DNA of 64,000 bases from RPRB01 sp035519675 (GTDB lineage: Bacteria > Myxococcota > Myxococcia > Myxococcales > Myxococcaceae): positions 1 to 64,000 of the forward strand of contig DATIWB010000023.1 in the NCBI GenBank assembly GCA_035519675.1, given 5' to 3'. Position 1 is the stretch's first letter, and each line of letters begins with the position of its first letter. Shown one piece after another: positions 9,164 through 17,445 of the stretch. The translations under genes were made by a program, and so were the position numbers. The notes under the pieces are model-generated. The model made no database searches. It saw only the letters and a program-made list of their open reading frames with translations, and was not told the DNA's origin.

Positions 9164-10303
9164 TCAGGGCGTCGCAAGAAAGGCGCGCAGCTTTCGCTCG
9201 ATGAAGGCCAGGTCCTCGGGGCTCGCTCCCGCGCCGGCCGGATGCCCCCACAGCGACGGGATCGGGGCGAGCGTCACCTTCCGGATCCACCGGCTCTCTT
9301 CCTTCGCGTCCCCGAGCGGGAAGTAGAGATCGGTCTCCGAGGGCATGTAGAGCACCGGCGCCGAGACGGACCGGAGGGCTTTCTCCGTGCTGCCACCGAA
9401 CCCCGGCGTGGTTCCCACGTCGTGGGCCTGCCAGGTACGCATCTGGAGGATGAGATTGTTGGCGTCCGCTCCGGCGAAGAACTCCTTGATCTGTGCCTCG
9501 GTGAACTGGGCCAGGGTCATGCTGGCGGCGGCGGGATCGGTCTTCTTCCATAGCTCACGCTTCCACCACTCTTGTGAATAGAGCCAGGCCAGCCACACGG
9601 CGCCGGTGGTCTCGATGCCACGCAGGGGCTGCTCGGTGTAGTCACCGCCCTTGAACGCCGGGTCGGCGGTGATGGCGCGGATCTGCCCCTCGAGCCGGAC
9701 GATCCCGTGCGGCCAGCAGCGCGCGGTCCCGGCGGTGGCGACGATCTTGTCGGCGAACCGTGGGTGGCTCACCGCCCACTGGAGCGCCTGCTGTGCGCCC
9801 ATCGAGAAGCCCACCACGGCCTTGAGGTGGTGAATGCCCAGACCGTCCTCGAGCAGCCGGCGCACCGCCTCGACGTTGTCGCGGATGGTGGTCACCGGAA
9901 ACCGAGGGCCGTGGAACGGTTCGGGAGTGTTGCTCGGGCTGGAGGAGCGGCCGTTGCCGAACAGCTCGGTCATGATCAGCAAGTGCTTCCGGGGATCGAG
10001 CGCCCGGCCTTCCCCGATCAACCAGTCGTAACCGTCGCTCTGGGCCATGTAGTGCGAGGGCAGCAACACCGCGTTGCCCTTCGCAGCGTCGAGCGTTCCG
10101 TAGGTCCCGTAGACCACCACCGCCCTGGGGAGCGTGACGCCGCTCTCGAGCCGGAAGTTCTCGATGGTGAAGGAGCCTGGCGCGGGCGCTGGCTTCTTCG
10201 CTGGCTCGGCGGCTCTCGCAGCGGATGCGAGCAGCCCGCACAGCACGAGCGGCAGGATGAGGAGATCGCGGCTCCTCCGTAGAGCGGTCCCGGCCACGGT
10301 CAA
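9164..10303 (-). CDS. Secreted alpha/beta hydrolase, homoserine acetyltransferase (MetX)-like
   Basis: About 379 aa. The start is not ATG: a TTG at 10303 overlaps the stop of the upstream cyclase gene (TTGA), and a GTG lies at 10297; both give the same signal peptide (LLILPLVLCGLLASAARA). The fold follows MetX-type hydrolases: nucleophile elbow GFSMGAQQALQWAV, FGNGRSSSPSNTPEPFHGPR in the oxyanion region, acid Asp in MPSETDLYFP and a His in LWGHPAGAG. MetX proper is cytoplasmic, so an exported copy suggests another ester or amide substrate. It is translationally coupled to the cyclase-family gene, so the two probably work on related substrates. Confidence 0.85.
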   Translation of the reverse strand: MTVAGTALRRSRDLLILPLVLCGLLASAARAAEPAKKPAPAPGSFTIENFRLESGVTLPRAVVVYGTYGTLDAAKGNAVLLPSHYMAQSDGYDWLIGEGRALDPRKHLLIMTELFGNGRSSSPSNTPEPFHGPRFPVTTIRDNVEAVRRLLEDGLGIHHLKAVVGFSMGAQQALQWAVSHPRFADKIVATAGTARCWPHGIVRLEGQIRAITADPAFKGGDYTEQPLRGIETTGAVWLAWLYSQEWWKRELWKKTDPAAASMTLAQFTEAQIKEFFAGADANNLILQMRTWQAHDVGTTPGFGGSTEKALRSVSAPVLYMPSETDLYFPLGDAKEESRWIRKVTLAPIPSLWGHPAGAGASPEDLAFIERKLRAFLATP

Positions 10304-11151
10304 TGTCGAGCCCCGCCCGGGGAAACGACCGCGACGATGCGCAGCGGCCCGCCCGATCCACCGGCGATCTTCATCGGGAGGGCGATGATCCACGCGCCCA
10401 GCATCGGCACCTGATCGAGGTTGGCCAGGTTCTCCAGCCCAGGGACGCCGGCGGCACTGGCGATCCGGTGCACGATGAAGTCCCTGGAGGCCCCGTAGTC
10501 GATCGACGCAGTGTCCACGCCCAGCGCGGCGACGTGGCGCTGGCGCACCAGGTGCTCCGCCGATTCCTTTCCATAGCTGGGAAAGTGCAGCTTCGAGGCA
10601 TCCCCCGGGGTGTCGTCACCCAGGTACTGCTTCCTCTGTGGCCAGCGCTTCCCCCAGCCGGTGCGCAGCAGCACGATTGCGCCCGCGGGAACGTTGCCGT
10701 GCAGCTGCTCCCAGCTGCGCAGATCCTCCAGCGACAGGCGGTAATCGGGATCGGCGGCGGCCTTCGCGCTGACGTCGATCACCACCCCGGGGGCGATCAG
10801 CTGTCGCGGCGGAATCTGGTCGATCGTCTTGCCGTCCTTGTCGAAGTGAATCGGCGCATCCAGGTGAGTCCCGCCGTGCTCGGGCGTGCAGAGCGAGTTC
10901 GAGGCGTAGAACCAGCCACCGGGGGTCTCCCCGAACGAGAGCCTCTTCAGCTCGAAGCTCGAGGGCGACGTTGGCCAGTACAGGGTCTGGTCGTCGAAGG
11001 GATGGGTGAGATCGACCACCTTGGCCTTGCTCAGGTCGATACTCGGCGCTCCAAGGGCGATGGTCGTCACCAGCACCGGGAGACAGCGGGCAGCGTGCAC
11101 CGCCCCTCGTCGGTTCCGCGATCCGGCCCCGCTTGGGTACGTCCAGAGCAT
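10300..11151 (-). CDS. Secreted cyclase-family amidohydrolase (kynurenine formamidase-like)
   Basis: A 283-aa protein. The ATG at 11151 is preceded by GGGGAGGG six bases upstream, which decides the start. The N-terminus is a signal-peptide-like segment (CLPVLVTTIALGA). The family signature H-x-G-T-H-x-D-x-P-x-H-F is present as EHGGTHLDAPIHF, the divalent-metal site of cyclase/kynurenine formamidase proteins. IVLLRTGWGKRW and ALGVDTASIDYG also fit. Family members hydrolyse N-formylkynurenine, isatin or related amides; the substrate here is unknown. The stop overlaps the start of the MetX-like hydrolase. Confidence 0.9.
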   Translation of the reverse strand: MLWTYPSGAGSRNRRGAVHAARCLPVLVTTIALGAPSIDLSKAKVVDLTHPFDDQTLYWPTSPSSFELKRLSFGETPGGWFYASNSLCTPEHGGTHLDAPIHFDKDGKTIDQIPPRQLIAPGVVIDVSAKAAADPDYRLSLEDLRSWEQLHGNVPAGAIVLLRTGWGKRWPQRKQYLGDDTPGDASKLHFPSYGKESAEHLVRQRHVAALGVDTASIDYGASRDFIVHRIASAAGVPGLENLANLDQVPMLGAWIIALPMKIAGGSGGPLRIVAVVSPGGARH

Positions 11152-11279
11152 TGTCGGTCCCTCCCCTGGCCGGACGTTGATTCGAAAACCCGAGGGAGAG
11201 CAATAGGTGGTCAGCGACCCGGCTGGAGGAACAGGCTCGGGGGCGGCACCCGAGCAGGACAGGAACGGAGGAGGCAATC

Positions 11280-11951
11280 ATGGGCACGACCGCAAACACA
11301 CAAGACAACGGGACCACCAACGCGCGGGCCGGGAGGATCGACATGAAGCTCGAGGTCGTGGTGATCCCGGTCTCGGATGTCGGTCGCGCGGCAGAGTTCT
11401 ACCGGAAGCTGGGCTGGCGGGTGGACGCGGACCGCACCAGCGGTGACCGACGGTTGCTCCAGTTCACACCCCCCGGCTCGCCGTGCTCGATCATCTTCGG
11501 CACTCGCCTCACGCCCTCACCCCCCGGCACGGCCCAGTTCCTCCACCTCGTCGTCTCGGACATCGTCGCGGCTCGCGAGGAGCTGATCCGGAACGGTGTC
11601 GAGGCGAGCGAGGTCTTCCACGACGCCGCCGGTGGCTACAACCGCTTCGACCGGGCCGCGCGGGCGAGCGGCCCCGATCCACAGCGGCGGACCTATGCCT
11701 CGTTCGTGACCTTCAGCGATCCGGACGGGAACGGCTGGGTGCTCCAGGAGATCACCACCCGGTTGCCCGGCCGGATCGACTCGAACGCGACGACGTTCGC
11801 CTCCGCGGCCGACCTGGCGAACGCGATGCGGCGCGCGGCGGCCGCCCACGGTGAGCACGAAAAGCGCATCGGCGCGGCAGACCCGGACTGGCCCGACTGG
11901 TACGCCGCCTACCTCGTGGCGGAGCAGGCCGGCAGGGAACTGCCGGTGTGA
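11280..11951 (+). CDS. VOC family protein (glyoxalase/bleomycin-resistance fold)
   Basis: A 223-aa protein. A strong GGAGGAGG lies just before the ATG at 11280; an internal ATG at 11343 would remove a 21-residue polar leader. Residues 22-160 form a glyoxalase-like domain: VVVIPVSDVGRAAEFYRKLG at the start and FVTFSDPDGNGWVLQEI at the end. The C-terminal 60 residues (AMRRAAAAHGEHEKRIG, then DWPDWYAAYLVAEQAG) recur in VOC proteins of soil bacteria as a helical extension. Reaction unknown. It diverges from the cyclase gene, and the 128 bp between must hold both promoters. Confidence 0.9.
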   Translation: MGTTANTQDNGTTNARAGRIDMKLEVVVIPVSDVGRAAEFYRKLGWRVDADRTSGDRRLLQFTPPGSPCSIIFGTRLTPSPPGTAQFLHLVVSDIVAAREELIRNGVEASEVFHDAAGGYNRFDRAARASGPDPQRRTYASFVTFSDPDGNGWVLQEITTRLPGRIDSNATTFASAADLANAMRRAAAAHGEHEKRIGAADPDWPDWYAAYLVAEQAGRELPV

Positions 11952-12068
11952 GTGACTCCGACGGAGGCCCCACCGTCAATGGCGATCCGTGTCCGGGGCT
12001 CAGGGAAGGCATGGACGGGGCCGCTGGGGAGCGGGATGCTCGCCCTTCGCTCCCGGCAAGGAGGGGCC

Positions 12069-13547
12069 ATGGGCCGATTCAACCGAGCCTGGCTGGTCGT
12101 GCCACTGCTGGCGGTCGGCATCCAGACCGGCTGCAGGAAGAGTCCGCCTCCACCCTCCTCCGCCTCCACGCCGAGCTCCGGGAGTCCGGCCATCGCCATC
12201 CGCGACCTCACCAGCGAGCCAGGCAACACCGTCAAGGTCACCTACAGCGCGAACACGGTGCTCATCCCCCGGGCCACGGTGCTCAAGGCGATCCAGAGCG
12301 TCAGCAGCGATGGAACGGTGGTGGTCTTCGACGAGGCGGAACCCGCCTTGCAGGCGCTGACGCCCGGCAAGGTGATGCTCCTGGAGCGGATCGCCCTGCG
12401 GAAAGTGAAGGCCGTCCAGCACGACGGAGGTCACCTGGCGATCCTCATGGAGCCGGCCACCCTGCCCGACGCGGTCCAGAACGGGGTCGTCCAGTGGCAC
12501 GTCCCGGTCCGCTTCTCCTCCCTGGCGCAGCTCGACCCCGTGCGGCGAGCGCCGCGGCTCGACGACCCCCTGCGTTTCCTCTGGCGCACGGTCCTGCCGG
12601 TCGCGCACGCCGCTAGCGACTACAAGCTCTCCGGGGAGAAGAACGGCTGGAGCTACACCATGACCGCCGCCGCCGGGCCGAGCCGGGTGAACCTGGCCCT
12701 GAGCATGACCAAGAGCGTGTCGGAGATCGAGGTCTCCCTCGACGCCAACGGCTACCTCCCCGACTTCGACAGCCTGGCCTCGATCGAGATCGCCGACGGG
12801 GCGGTGAAGGAGATGGACATGCAGAACAAGAACCTCGGCGGCGAGGTCCAGCTCAACATCTCCGCGGCGACCAAGGGCAGCCCGGGGGGATTCGGAAAGA
12901 AGCAGGTCCGGCTGCCAGCCATCCTCAAGGCGCCCTTCTTCCTCGGCGCCCTCCCCCTCACCTTGGAGATCGGCACGGCGATCACCTTCACTCCGGGGCT
13001 CGGCGCCAATCACCAGCTGGCCACTGCGAAGTTCAAGGTCCGCTATTCCAACCTCCAGGGGTTCAGCTTCCAGGGCGGGGACAAGAGCGCGTCCTCGTCG
13101 GGCGGGAGCGATGGAGATGGGGAGATCATCGACGCCAAGGGGGTGACCCTGGCAGGAATCGGACTGGTGGCGGGGATCTCCATGCCGCGGCTGGAGTTCA
13201 AGCTCGGGACCGGCAGCCTGGTCGACATGCTGGAGAAGGTCATTCCCACCGGCCTGGCGGACGTCCTGCAACGTACCCTCTTCGGGAGCTACGTGACCAA
13301 GGGCCTGGCCGAAGCCGAGGAGTCGATCAAGACCGAAGGTGCAGCGCACGTGCAGGTGGTCCTGGTCGGCTCCTTCCTGGCCTCGGGCCCGACCATCCTC
13401 GTCCCCTGCCAGAAGACGACTTTCAACTTCCACGCCGATGCCGGCGCCGACGCCAGCGTCCTGGGGAAGGCGCTCCCGGAGATCAGCGTCGACCTGTTCA
13501 AGAAGGAAATCGTGAAGACCGATCCCCCCAACATCAAGTGTGGCTAG
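12069..13547 (+). CDS. Secreted lipoprotein, unknown function
   Basis: A 492-aa protein. The frame is open further upstream, but the ATG at 12069 has AAGGAGGGG directly before it and begins a lipoprotein signal (LVVPLLAVGIQTGC). A Pro/Ser-rich linker follows. Residues of about 45-140 form a domain beginning IAIRDLTSEPGNTVKVTYS, and GKVMLLERIALRKVKAV suggests a beta-sandwich. The remainder is beta-rich with a Ser/Gly/Asp loop (SASSSGGSDGDGE). Two Cys near the C-terminus may pair. No family recognised. It converges with the next gene with only 15 bp between stops. Confidence 0.88.
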   Translation: MGRFNRAWLVVPLLAVGIQTGCRKSPPPPSSASTPSSGSPAIAIRDLTSEPGNTVKVTYSANTVLIPRATVLKAIQSVSSDGTVVVFDEAEPALQALTPGKVMLLERIALRKVKAVQHDGGHLAILMEPATLPDAVQNGVVQWHVPVRFSSLAQLDPVRRAPRLDDPLRFLWRTVLPVAHAASDYKLSGEKNGWSYTMTAAAGPSRVNLALSMTKSVSEIEVSLDANGYLPDFDSLASIEIADGAVKEMDMQNKNLGGEVQLNISAATKGSPGGFGKKQVRLPAILKAPFFLGALPLTLEIGTAITFTPGLGANHQLATAKFKVRYSNLQGFSFQGGDKSASSSGGSDGDGEIIDAKGVTLAGIGLVAGISMPRLEFKLGTGSLVDMLEKVIPTGLADVLQRTLFGSYVTKGLAEAEESIKTEGAAHVQVVLVGSFLASGPTILVPCQKTTFNFHADAGADASVLGKALPEISVDLFKKEIVKTDPPNIKCG

Positions 13548-13562
13548 AGGCGGCCAGCGAGC

Positions 13563-14696
13563 TCAGAGCTTGCTCATCGCCCGGGTGACCATCGCCCGGG
13601 CCTGGTCGATGTTCAGGCCCCTGCCGTCCACGCCGATCAAGACGTCTTTCTTCACCGCCGCCACACCGGTCCCGCCCATGATGTAGCCCTGCTCCCAGGG
13701 GCCGTCGATCCGGTCGGCACGCATCGTCCCCCCGGGATCCCTCAAGCTGGTGGAGAGCCCGCCCCCCAGCACACCTTCCATTTGTTTCAACATTCCCTGG
13801 TAGCCGGGATCTTCTTTCACCTCCTTCAGATCTTTCTGCATCTTGTCCTGGGTGATCGTCTTCCTTTCCATCGTCGCTTCGCCTCCGCTCGGGCCGCTCT
13901 TCACCGTGCCCTTGGCGTGCACCGTCGGAGCTTGATCGACGACCTCCTTGAAGCTGGTCAGGGCGCCCGCCATCTGCACGAAGCCGCCCGACCAGGAGAC
14001 GCTGAGGGTGAGGTCCCCGGGATCGAGCGGGCCATTCTTCGCCAGCGGGTAGAGGCAGCCATTCCTGGTGGCCCGGGGGGCGCCGTTGAGGGTGGGGAGG
14101 ATCGTCTTCGCTTCCGCCGCGGGCACCAGGCTGCAGGGATCGCGGGGTGCCACCAGCGGAGGAGGAGGCTTCCGGGCAGCTGCCGCGCCGTCGTAGCTCA
14201 GCGGCTTCCCCAGCCGCTTCACCGCGATGTTGGCCAGCTTCCCGGCGGTGTCCGCGTTCCCGCCGGCGACGCCCGCCACGTCCACCTCGATCAGCGCATC
14301 CCCCTTCAGGGCCGAGAGCTTCCCGGGCGGACTCCAGCGCTGATCGTCCCAATCTCCCTCGACCAGGTCCGCCTCGTGGCTGTGGTCCTTCATCGCCTGG
14401 TTGGCCAGCCCGCCCATCGTGGACATCATCTTCATGATCTGCTTCCCGCCGCTGTACTCCGGATGCACGGTGAAGCTGTGGCCGCTGGCCCCGCGGTACA
14501 CGCAGGTGGCACCGCCGGGATCGGGTGTCCCGTCGTCACGGCCGCGGTATGGGTCTCCGGCGAGCTTGCCCAGGACCGACTCGGCCTCGGCGCGGCTCAC
14601 CAGGACGCAGGGGTCGGTGAGCGCGGCCCGGGCGAGGAACGGAATCAAGAGCACCATCGCTCCGCCAATCAGAACCATCCGATTCGAAGCTCTCAC
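13563..14696 (-). CDS. Secreted protein with two DPCxLV repeats, unknown function
   Basis: A 377-aa protein. The GTG at 14696 has GAGGAGG eight bases upstream, a better start than the upstream ATG of the same frame, which lacks one. A signal peptide (MVLIGGAMVLLIPFLARA) is followed by two related modules. Each opens with DPC-x-LV-x-x-AEA (DPCVLVSRAEAESVLG and DPCSLVPAAEAKTILP) and contains a later Cys before Y (ATCVYRG, NGCLYPL), so each probably has one disulfide. This resembles DUF3558-type extracytoplasmic modules, but I am not certain. Both ends adjoin other envelope genes. Confidence 0.85.
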   Translation of the reverse strand: MRASNRMVLIGGAMVLLIPFLARAALTDPCVLVSRAEAESVLGKLAGDPYRGRDDGTPDPGGATCVYRGASGHSFTVHPEYSGGKQIMKMMSTMGGLANQAMKDHSHEADLVEGDWDDQRWSPPGKLSALKGDALIEVDVAGVAGGNADTAGKLANIAVKRLGKPLSYDGAAAARKPPPPLVAPRDPCSLVPAAEAKTILPTLNGAPRATRNGCLYPLAKNGPLDPGDLTLSVSWSGGFVQMAGALTSFKEVVDQAPTVHAKGTVKSGPSGGEATMERKTITQDKMQKDLKEVKEDPGYQGMLKQMEGVLGGGLSTSLRDPGGTMRADRIDGPWEQGYIMGGTGVAAVKKDVLIGVDGRGLNIDQARAMVTRAMSKL

Positions 14697-14721
14697 GGGA
14701 TGCCTCCTCTGGATTGGGGGC

Positions 14722-15798
14722 TCAACCACGGCAGGCTCGCACCAGCTGCACGCGGCGATTTCGGGCCCGTCCCTCGATGGTGGAATTGCCAGCCACCGGC
14801 CTGGTCAACCCGAAGCCTTTCGTCTCCAGCGCCGTGGCAGGGATGGCGTAGCGGTTGATCAGCGCCTCCCGCACTGCCTGAGCACGCCGCTCGGAGAGGG
14901 CCTGGTTGCTCTTCTCGTCGCCGATGTTGTCGGTGTGGCCCTGGATGGTCAGCTTCCAGTCCGGATGCTTACGGAGCACCGCGGCCACGTCGTCCAGCGT
15001 CCGGGTCGAGGCGGCGGTCAGCTCGGCGCTCCCGGTGGCAAAGGTGATGCCGTAGACCGTGGCCTCGCAGTCTCCCTGGAGCGCCTGCTCCAGAGATTTT
15101 CCGGAGTTCGCATCCGGCACCAGGGCCATCGTCATCTGGTAGCGGTAGGTGCGCTTCGTCCCCTTCTCCGCTCCGTTGACTGCCAGTAGCCAGGGCTGTT
15201 CCGGGTCGTCGAGGAACCACCAGTCGAAGCTCCAGTCGATCCCTTCGAAGACCTTGGCCATCTTGCCCTGGACGTGGACCGCGGGCAGGTCCAGCTTCCG
15301 GCCATTGATCAGGACCGCCACGGTCTCGGTCGGTCCGGCTCGGCGGACCGGGCCGCTGATGAGCCGGGGCGGATCGCAGCCGTTGACGTAGTAGGAGGCG
15401 ATGTCGGTCTCGTCCTGCTCCTTGAGCAGTCGCAGCAGCCGCTGGGACGCCATGTAGCGCGAGCTACCCTGCGTGGCCTCCTGTTCAGCCTCGGCCCCGG
15501 AGCAGGCCCAGCCGAAGGAGAGGCTCTTCGACCGGAGCATCTCCGGGCGGGTCATGACCTGGCGGTACCGTTCGACCTTTCCGCCGCCCCGCCGCACGTC
15601 CTGCCCGAAGGTGATCGCCTCGGGCGTGACTGCCTCGACGTCGATGTAGATCTGTCGATCCTCGGGGGAGTCGAAGTTGTGGTGGACGTAGTTCAGGACT
15701 ACCCCGGCCTGGAGCGGGATGGGCCGCTCGGCCGCCCCCGCGGCGCTCGCGGCGAGCGATGCGATCAGGACCGATCCCCACGCGGCGGATCCGTGCAT
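14722..15798 (-). CDS. OmpA family outer-membrane/peptidoglycan-binding protein
   Basis: A 358-aa protein with a signal peptide (VLIASLAASAAGAAE). The N-terminal 230 residues contain several Cys and no recognised domain. Residues of about 245-355 are an OmpA C-terminal domain: ITFATGSAELTAAS, LTIQGHTDN with the diaminopimelate-contacting Asp, NQALSERRAQAVREAL and the closing GRARNRRVQL. It should bind peptidoglycan non-covalently and link the envelope layers. It lies 25 bp upstream of the DPCxLV gene in the same direction, so the two may be cotranscribed. Confidence 0.93.
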   Translation of the reverse strand: MHGSAAWGSVLIASLAASAAGAAERPIPLQAGVVLNYVHHNFDSPEDRQIYIDVEAVTPEAITFGQDVRRGGGKVERYRQVMTRPEMLRSKSLSFGWACSGAEAEQEATQGSSRYMASQRLLRLLKEQDETDIASYYVNGCDPPRLISGPVRRAGPTETVAVLINGRKLDLPAVHVQGKMAKVFEGIDWSFDWWFLDDPEQPWLLAVNGAEKGTKRTYRYQMTMALVPDANSGKSLEQALQGDCEATVYGITFATGSAELTAASTRTLDDVAAVLRKHPDWKLTIQGHTDNIGDEKSNQALSERRAQAVREALINRYAIPATALETKGFGLTRPVAGNSTIEGRARNRRVQLVRACRG

Positions 15799-15950
15799 CC
15801 GAGATCCCCCTTGCCAGCTGCTACGAGGGCGCTTGTAGACCCCGTCGAGTCCGGCGGCAAGGCGTCCCGCCCCCTCCCCTGGGCCGAGCTGGGCTCCTGC
15901 ACTCCTGCAAGCTCAGAAGTTCGGTGCGGAGCTCGTGGTGGGCGTGGGGT

Positions 15951-16367
15951 CTAGGACTTCGTCTTCTTCGAAGGTTTCGACTTGTCAGACAGGTTGAGCG
16001 TGACCGCTCGACGAACGAGCGCCTTGAAGTCGGACGCGTCGACTTCGTCTCCTTCCTGGATGTCGATCGCGCGGCGTACGTTTCCCTCGAGACTCGAGTT
16101 GAAGAGCCGGGCCGGATCCTTCACCAACGCGCCCTTGGCGAAGGTGAGCTTCACGGCATTCTTGTAGGATTCTCCAGTGCAGAGGATGCCGTCGTGCGAC
16201 CAGACCGGAGTGCTCCACTTCCACTCCTCGATGACCTCCGGGTCTGCTTCCTTGATGAGCTTGCGCATCCTGCGGAGTGTTTCCCCGCGCCAGCCCCCCA
16301 GCTCGGCGATTCTCCTCGAGATGAGCTCCGATGCCGATGGGCCCTGGCCCGTGCCGGACGTCTTCAT
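15951..16367 (-). CDS. DUF1801 family protein
   Basis: A 138-aa protein from the ATG at 16367. It matches DUF1801/YdhG-like proteins, which have a frataxin-like fold: WRGETLRRMRKLIKEADPEV, EEWKWSTPVWSHDGI and KNAVKLTFAKGA. The C-terminus is Lys/Ser-rich. It is the last gene of the ArsR - SRPBCC - DUF1801 set, 35 bp behind the SRPBCC gene. These three families are often found together. The biochemical role is unknown; co-regulation by the ArsR protein is inferred. Confidence 0.9.
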   Translation of the reverse strand: MKTSGTGQGPSASELISRRIAELGGWRGETLRRMRKLIKEADPEVIEEWKWSTPVWSHDGILCTGESYKNAVKLTFAKGALVKDPARLFNSSLEGNVRRAIDIQEGDEVDASDFKALVRRAVTLNLSDKSKPSKKTKS

Positions 16368-16402
16368 CTGCCGACCATGGCTCCTCTGGGCCCGGGGCAT
16401 GT

Positions 16403-16972
16403 TCAGCTCCTTGGGCCAAAGGCCGGGCTGGAGGGCTCGACGCCGAACTGCTTGGCGTACTCGGCGTTCAGTCGCTGCCAGCCGCCGAAATTCATGGCGT
16501 CGGGGCCGACGATGCGCCCAATGGGCTGACCGGCGAGCAGGCGATCCAGCACGTCGAGGCAGATGTGCCAGCCCGCAGCCCCCATCGAGATGAAATGGCG
16601 GTCGATGTTGGTCCAGAGCGTGAGCCGAGTGCCGCCGCCTCCCAGCGGCTCCAGCTCCCAGCGCATGTCGAAGTCACCCCAGGCATATTCGAGCGCCTTC
16701 GGCGCGTCGGCCCGTTTCACCCGGGTCGCGGTGACGTGCGGCGTCGGCGCTCCCACGGTCGAGAGCTTCGCAGTGGCGCCCACGGTGCCGAGGTTCTGGT
16801 CTGAATCGAACGGCGCCCATTCGCGGAGATGCTGAGGGTCGGTGAGCGCCGTCCAGACCTTTTCGGGCGGGTGGCGGAGGTCGCGAACGAGGACCAGCGT
16901 CCACCGGTCTCCCTCTCTTCGGACCTCGGCGCCAGAGGCAGCACCCGGTGTGTATTGCTCACGGCTGCCCAT
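16403..16972 (-). CDS. SRPBCC/AHSA1 domain protein
   Basis: A 189-aa protein with the AHSA1-type START fold: LVRDLRHPPEKVWTALTDPQ, LREWAPF, YAWGDFDMRWELEPLGGGGT and GWHICLDVLDRLLAG near the C-terminus. Such proteins bind hydrophobic ligands in a helix-grip pocket. The ATG overlaps the end of the ArsR gene by 14 bp, so it is translationally coupled to its likely regulator. Ligand unknown. Length is slightly above the family norm because of a C-terminal extension. Confidence 0.92.
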   Translation of the reverse strand: MGSREQYTPGAASGAEVRREGDRWTLVLVRDLRHPPEKVWTALTDPQHLREWAPFDSDQNLGTVGATAKLSTVGAPTPHVTATRVKRADAPKALEYAWGDFDMRWELEPLGGGGTRLTLWTNIDRHFISMGAAGWHICLDVLDRLLAGQPIGRIVGPDAMNFGGWQRLNAEYAKQFGVEPSSPAFGPRS

Positions 16973-17315
16973 GTCTCTTCCTTCCTTTCATCGAGGGAAC
17001 CTTCTCCATCTTCTCCAGGTGTCGCTCCAGGGCATCGACGTGCTTCGACCAGAAGCGCCGGAAGGGAACGAGCCAGGCGTCGAGCTCCATGAGCGGCTCC
17101 GGTCTCAGTGAATAGAGGCGCCGCTGCGCCTGGATTCGTGATTCCACGAAGCCAGCCTCGCGCAGCACTCGCAGGTGCTTGGAGACAGACGGCTGGGGCA
17201 GTCGAAGCTCGCGCTCGATCTCGCCAACGGAGCGCTCGGACGAGAGCAGCAGGCTCAGGATGGCCCGACGATTGGGCTCGGCGACGATGGCGAACGAGGA
17301 TTCCACAAGAGCCAT
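16959..17315 (-). CDS. ArsR-family winged-helix regulator
   Basis: A 118-aa protein. The HTH reads RSVGEIERELRLPQPSVSKH followed by LRVLREAGFVESRIQAQRRL, typical of ArsR regulators that pair with SRPBCC proteins. No metal-binding Cys motif (ELCVCDL) is present, so it is not a classical metal sensor. The C-terminal half (WLVPFRRFWSKHVDALERHL) is probably the dimer helix. The ATG at 17315 overlaps the predicted -10 box; a GTG at 17306 would suit a leaderless message. It heads the three-gene operon running to 15951. Confidence 0.92.
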   Translation of the reverse strand: MALVESSFAIVAEPNRRAILSLLLSSERSVGEIERELRLPQPSVSKHLRVLREAGFVESRIQAQRRLYSLRPEPLMELDAWLVPFRRFWSKHVDALERHLEKMEKVPSMKGRKRHGQP

Positions 17316-17342
17316 ATACTGACTCAGGCATATGCCCGTCAA
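17313..17342 (-). promoter_or_regulatory. Predicted promoter and operator of the ArsR operon
   Basis: On the minus strand TTGACG (17342-17337) and TATATG (17318-17313) are separated by 18 bp, a good sigma-70 type promoter. The spacer contains the perfect 10-bp palindrome GGCATATGCC (17327-17336), a natural site for ArsR autoregulation. The -10 box runs into the annotated ATG, so either translation begins at the GTG at 17306 from a leaderless transcript, or the true -10 is elsewhere. No experiment supports this; it is read from sequence only. Confidence 0.4.
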
Positions 17343-17379
17343 GTCATACGGCTTCAACTCGTGCCAGGGCACGCACCCC

Positions 17380-17441
17380 ACAGTCCTCACCTGCCCGCGC
17401 TGCGATGGCACGCGCCGGGTGGTGGCCGTGGAGCATCTGAG
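17380..17441 (+). pseudogene. IS91-type transposase relic (zinc-ribbon scrap)
   Basis: The frame reads TVLTCPRCDGTRRVVAVEHL, matching the zinc-ribbon core of the relic at 2475-2849 (ALTCPRCGSTRRVVAV). About 60 bp survive, lying between the ArsR promoter and the end of the next gene. It ends nearly at the stop codon of the neighbouring barrel-protein gene on the other strand. Too short to act. Confidence 0.5.
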
Positions 17442-17445
17442 GCCG

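Noticed and set aside
7462..9204. A 580-codon open frame antisense to the DUF885 gene
   Set aside because: Sense frame has a signal peptide and family motifs; the antisense product is Arg/Glu-rich shadow.
15863..15900. A further IS91 scrap (frame reading RPLPWAELG) upstream of the OmpA gene
   Set aside because: Only about eight residues match, which is too short to separate from chance in GC-rich sequence.
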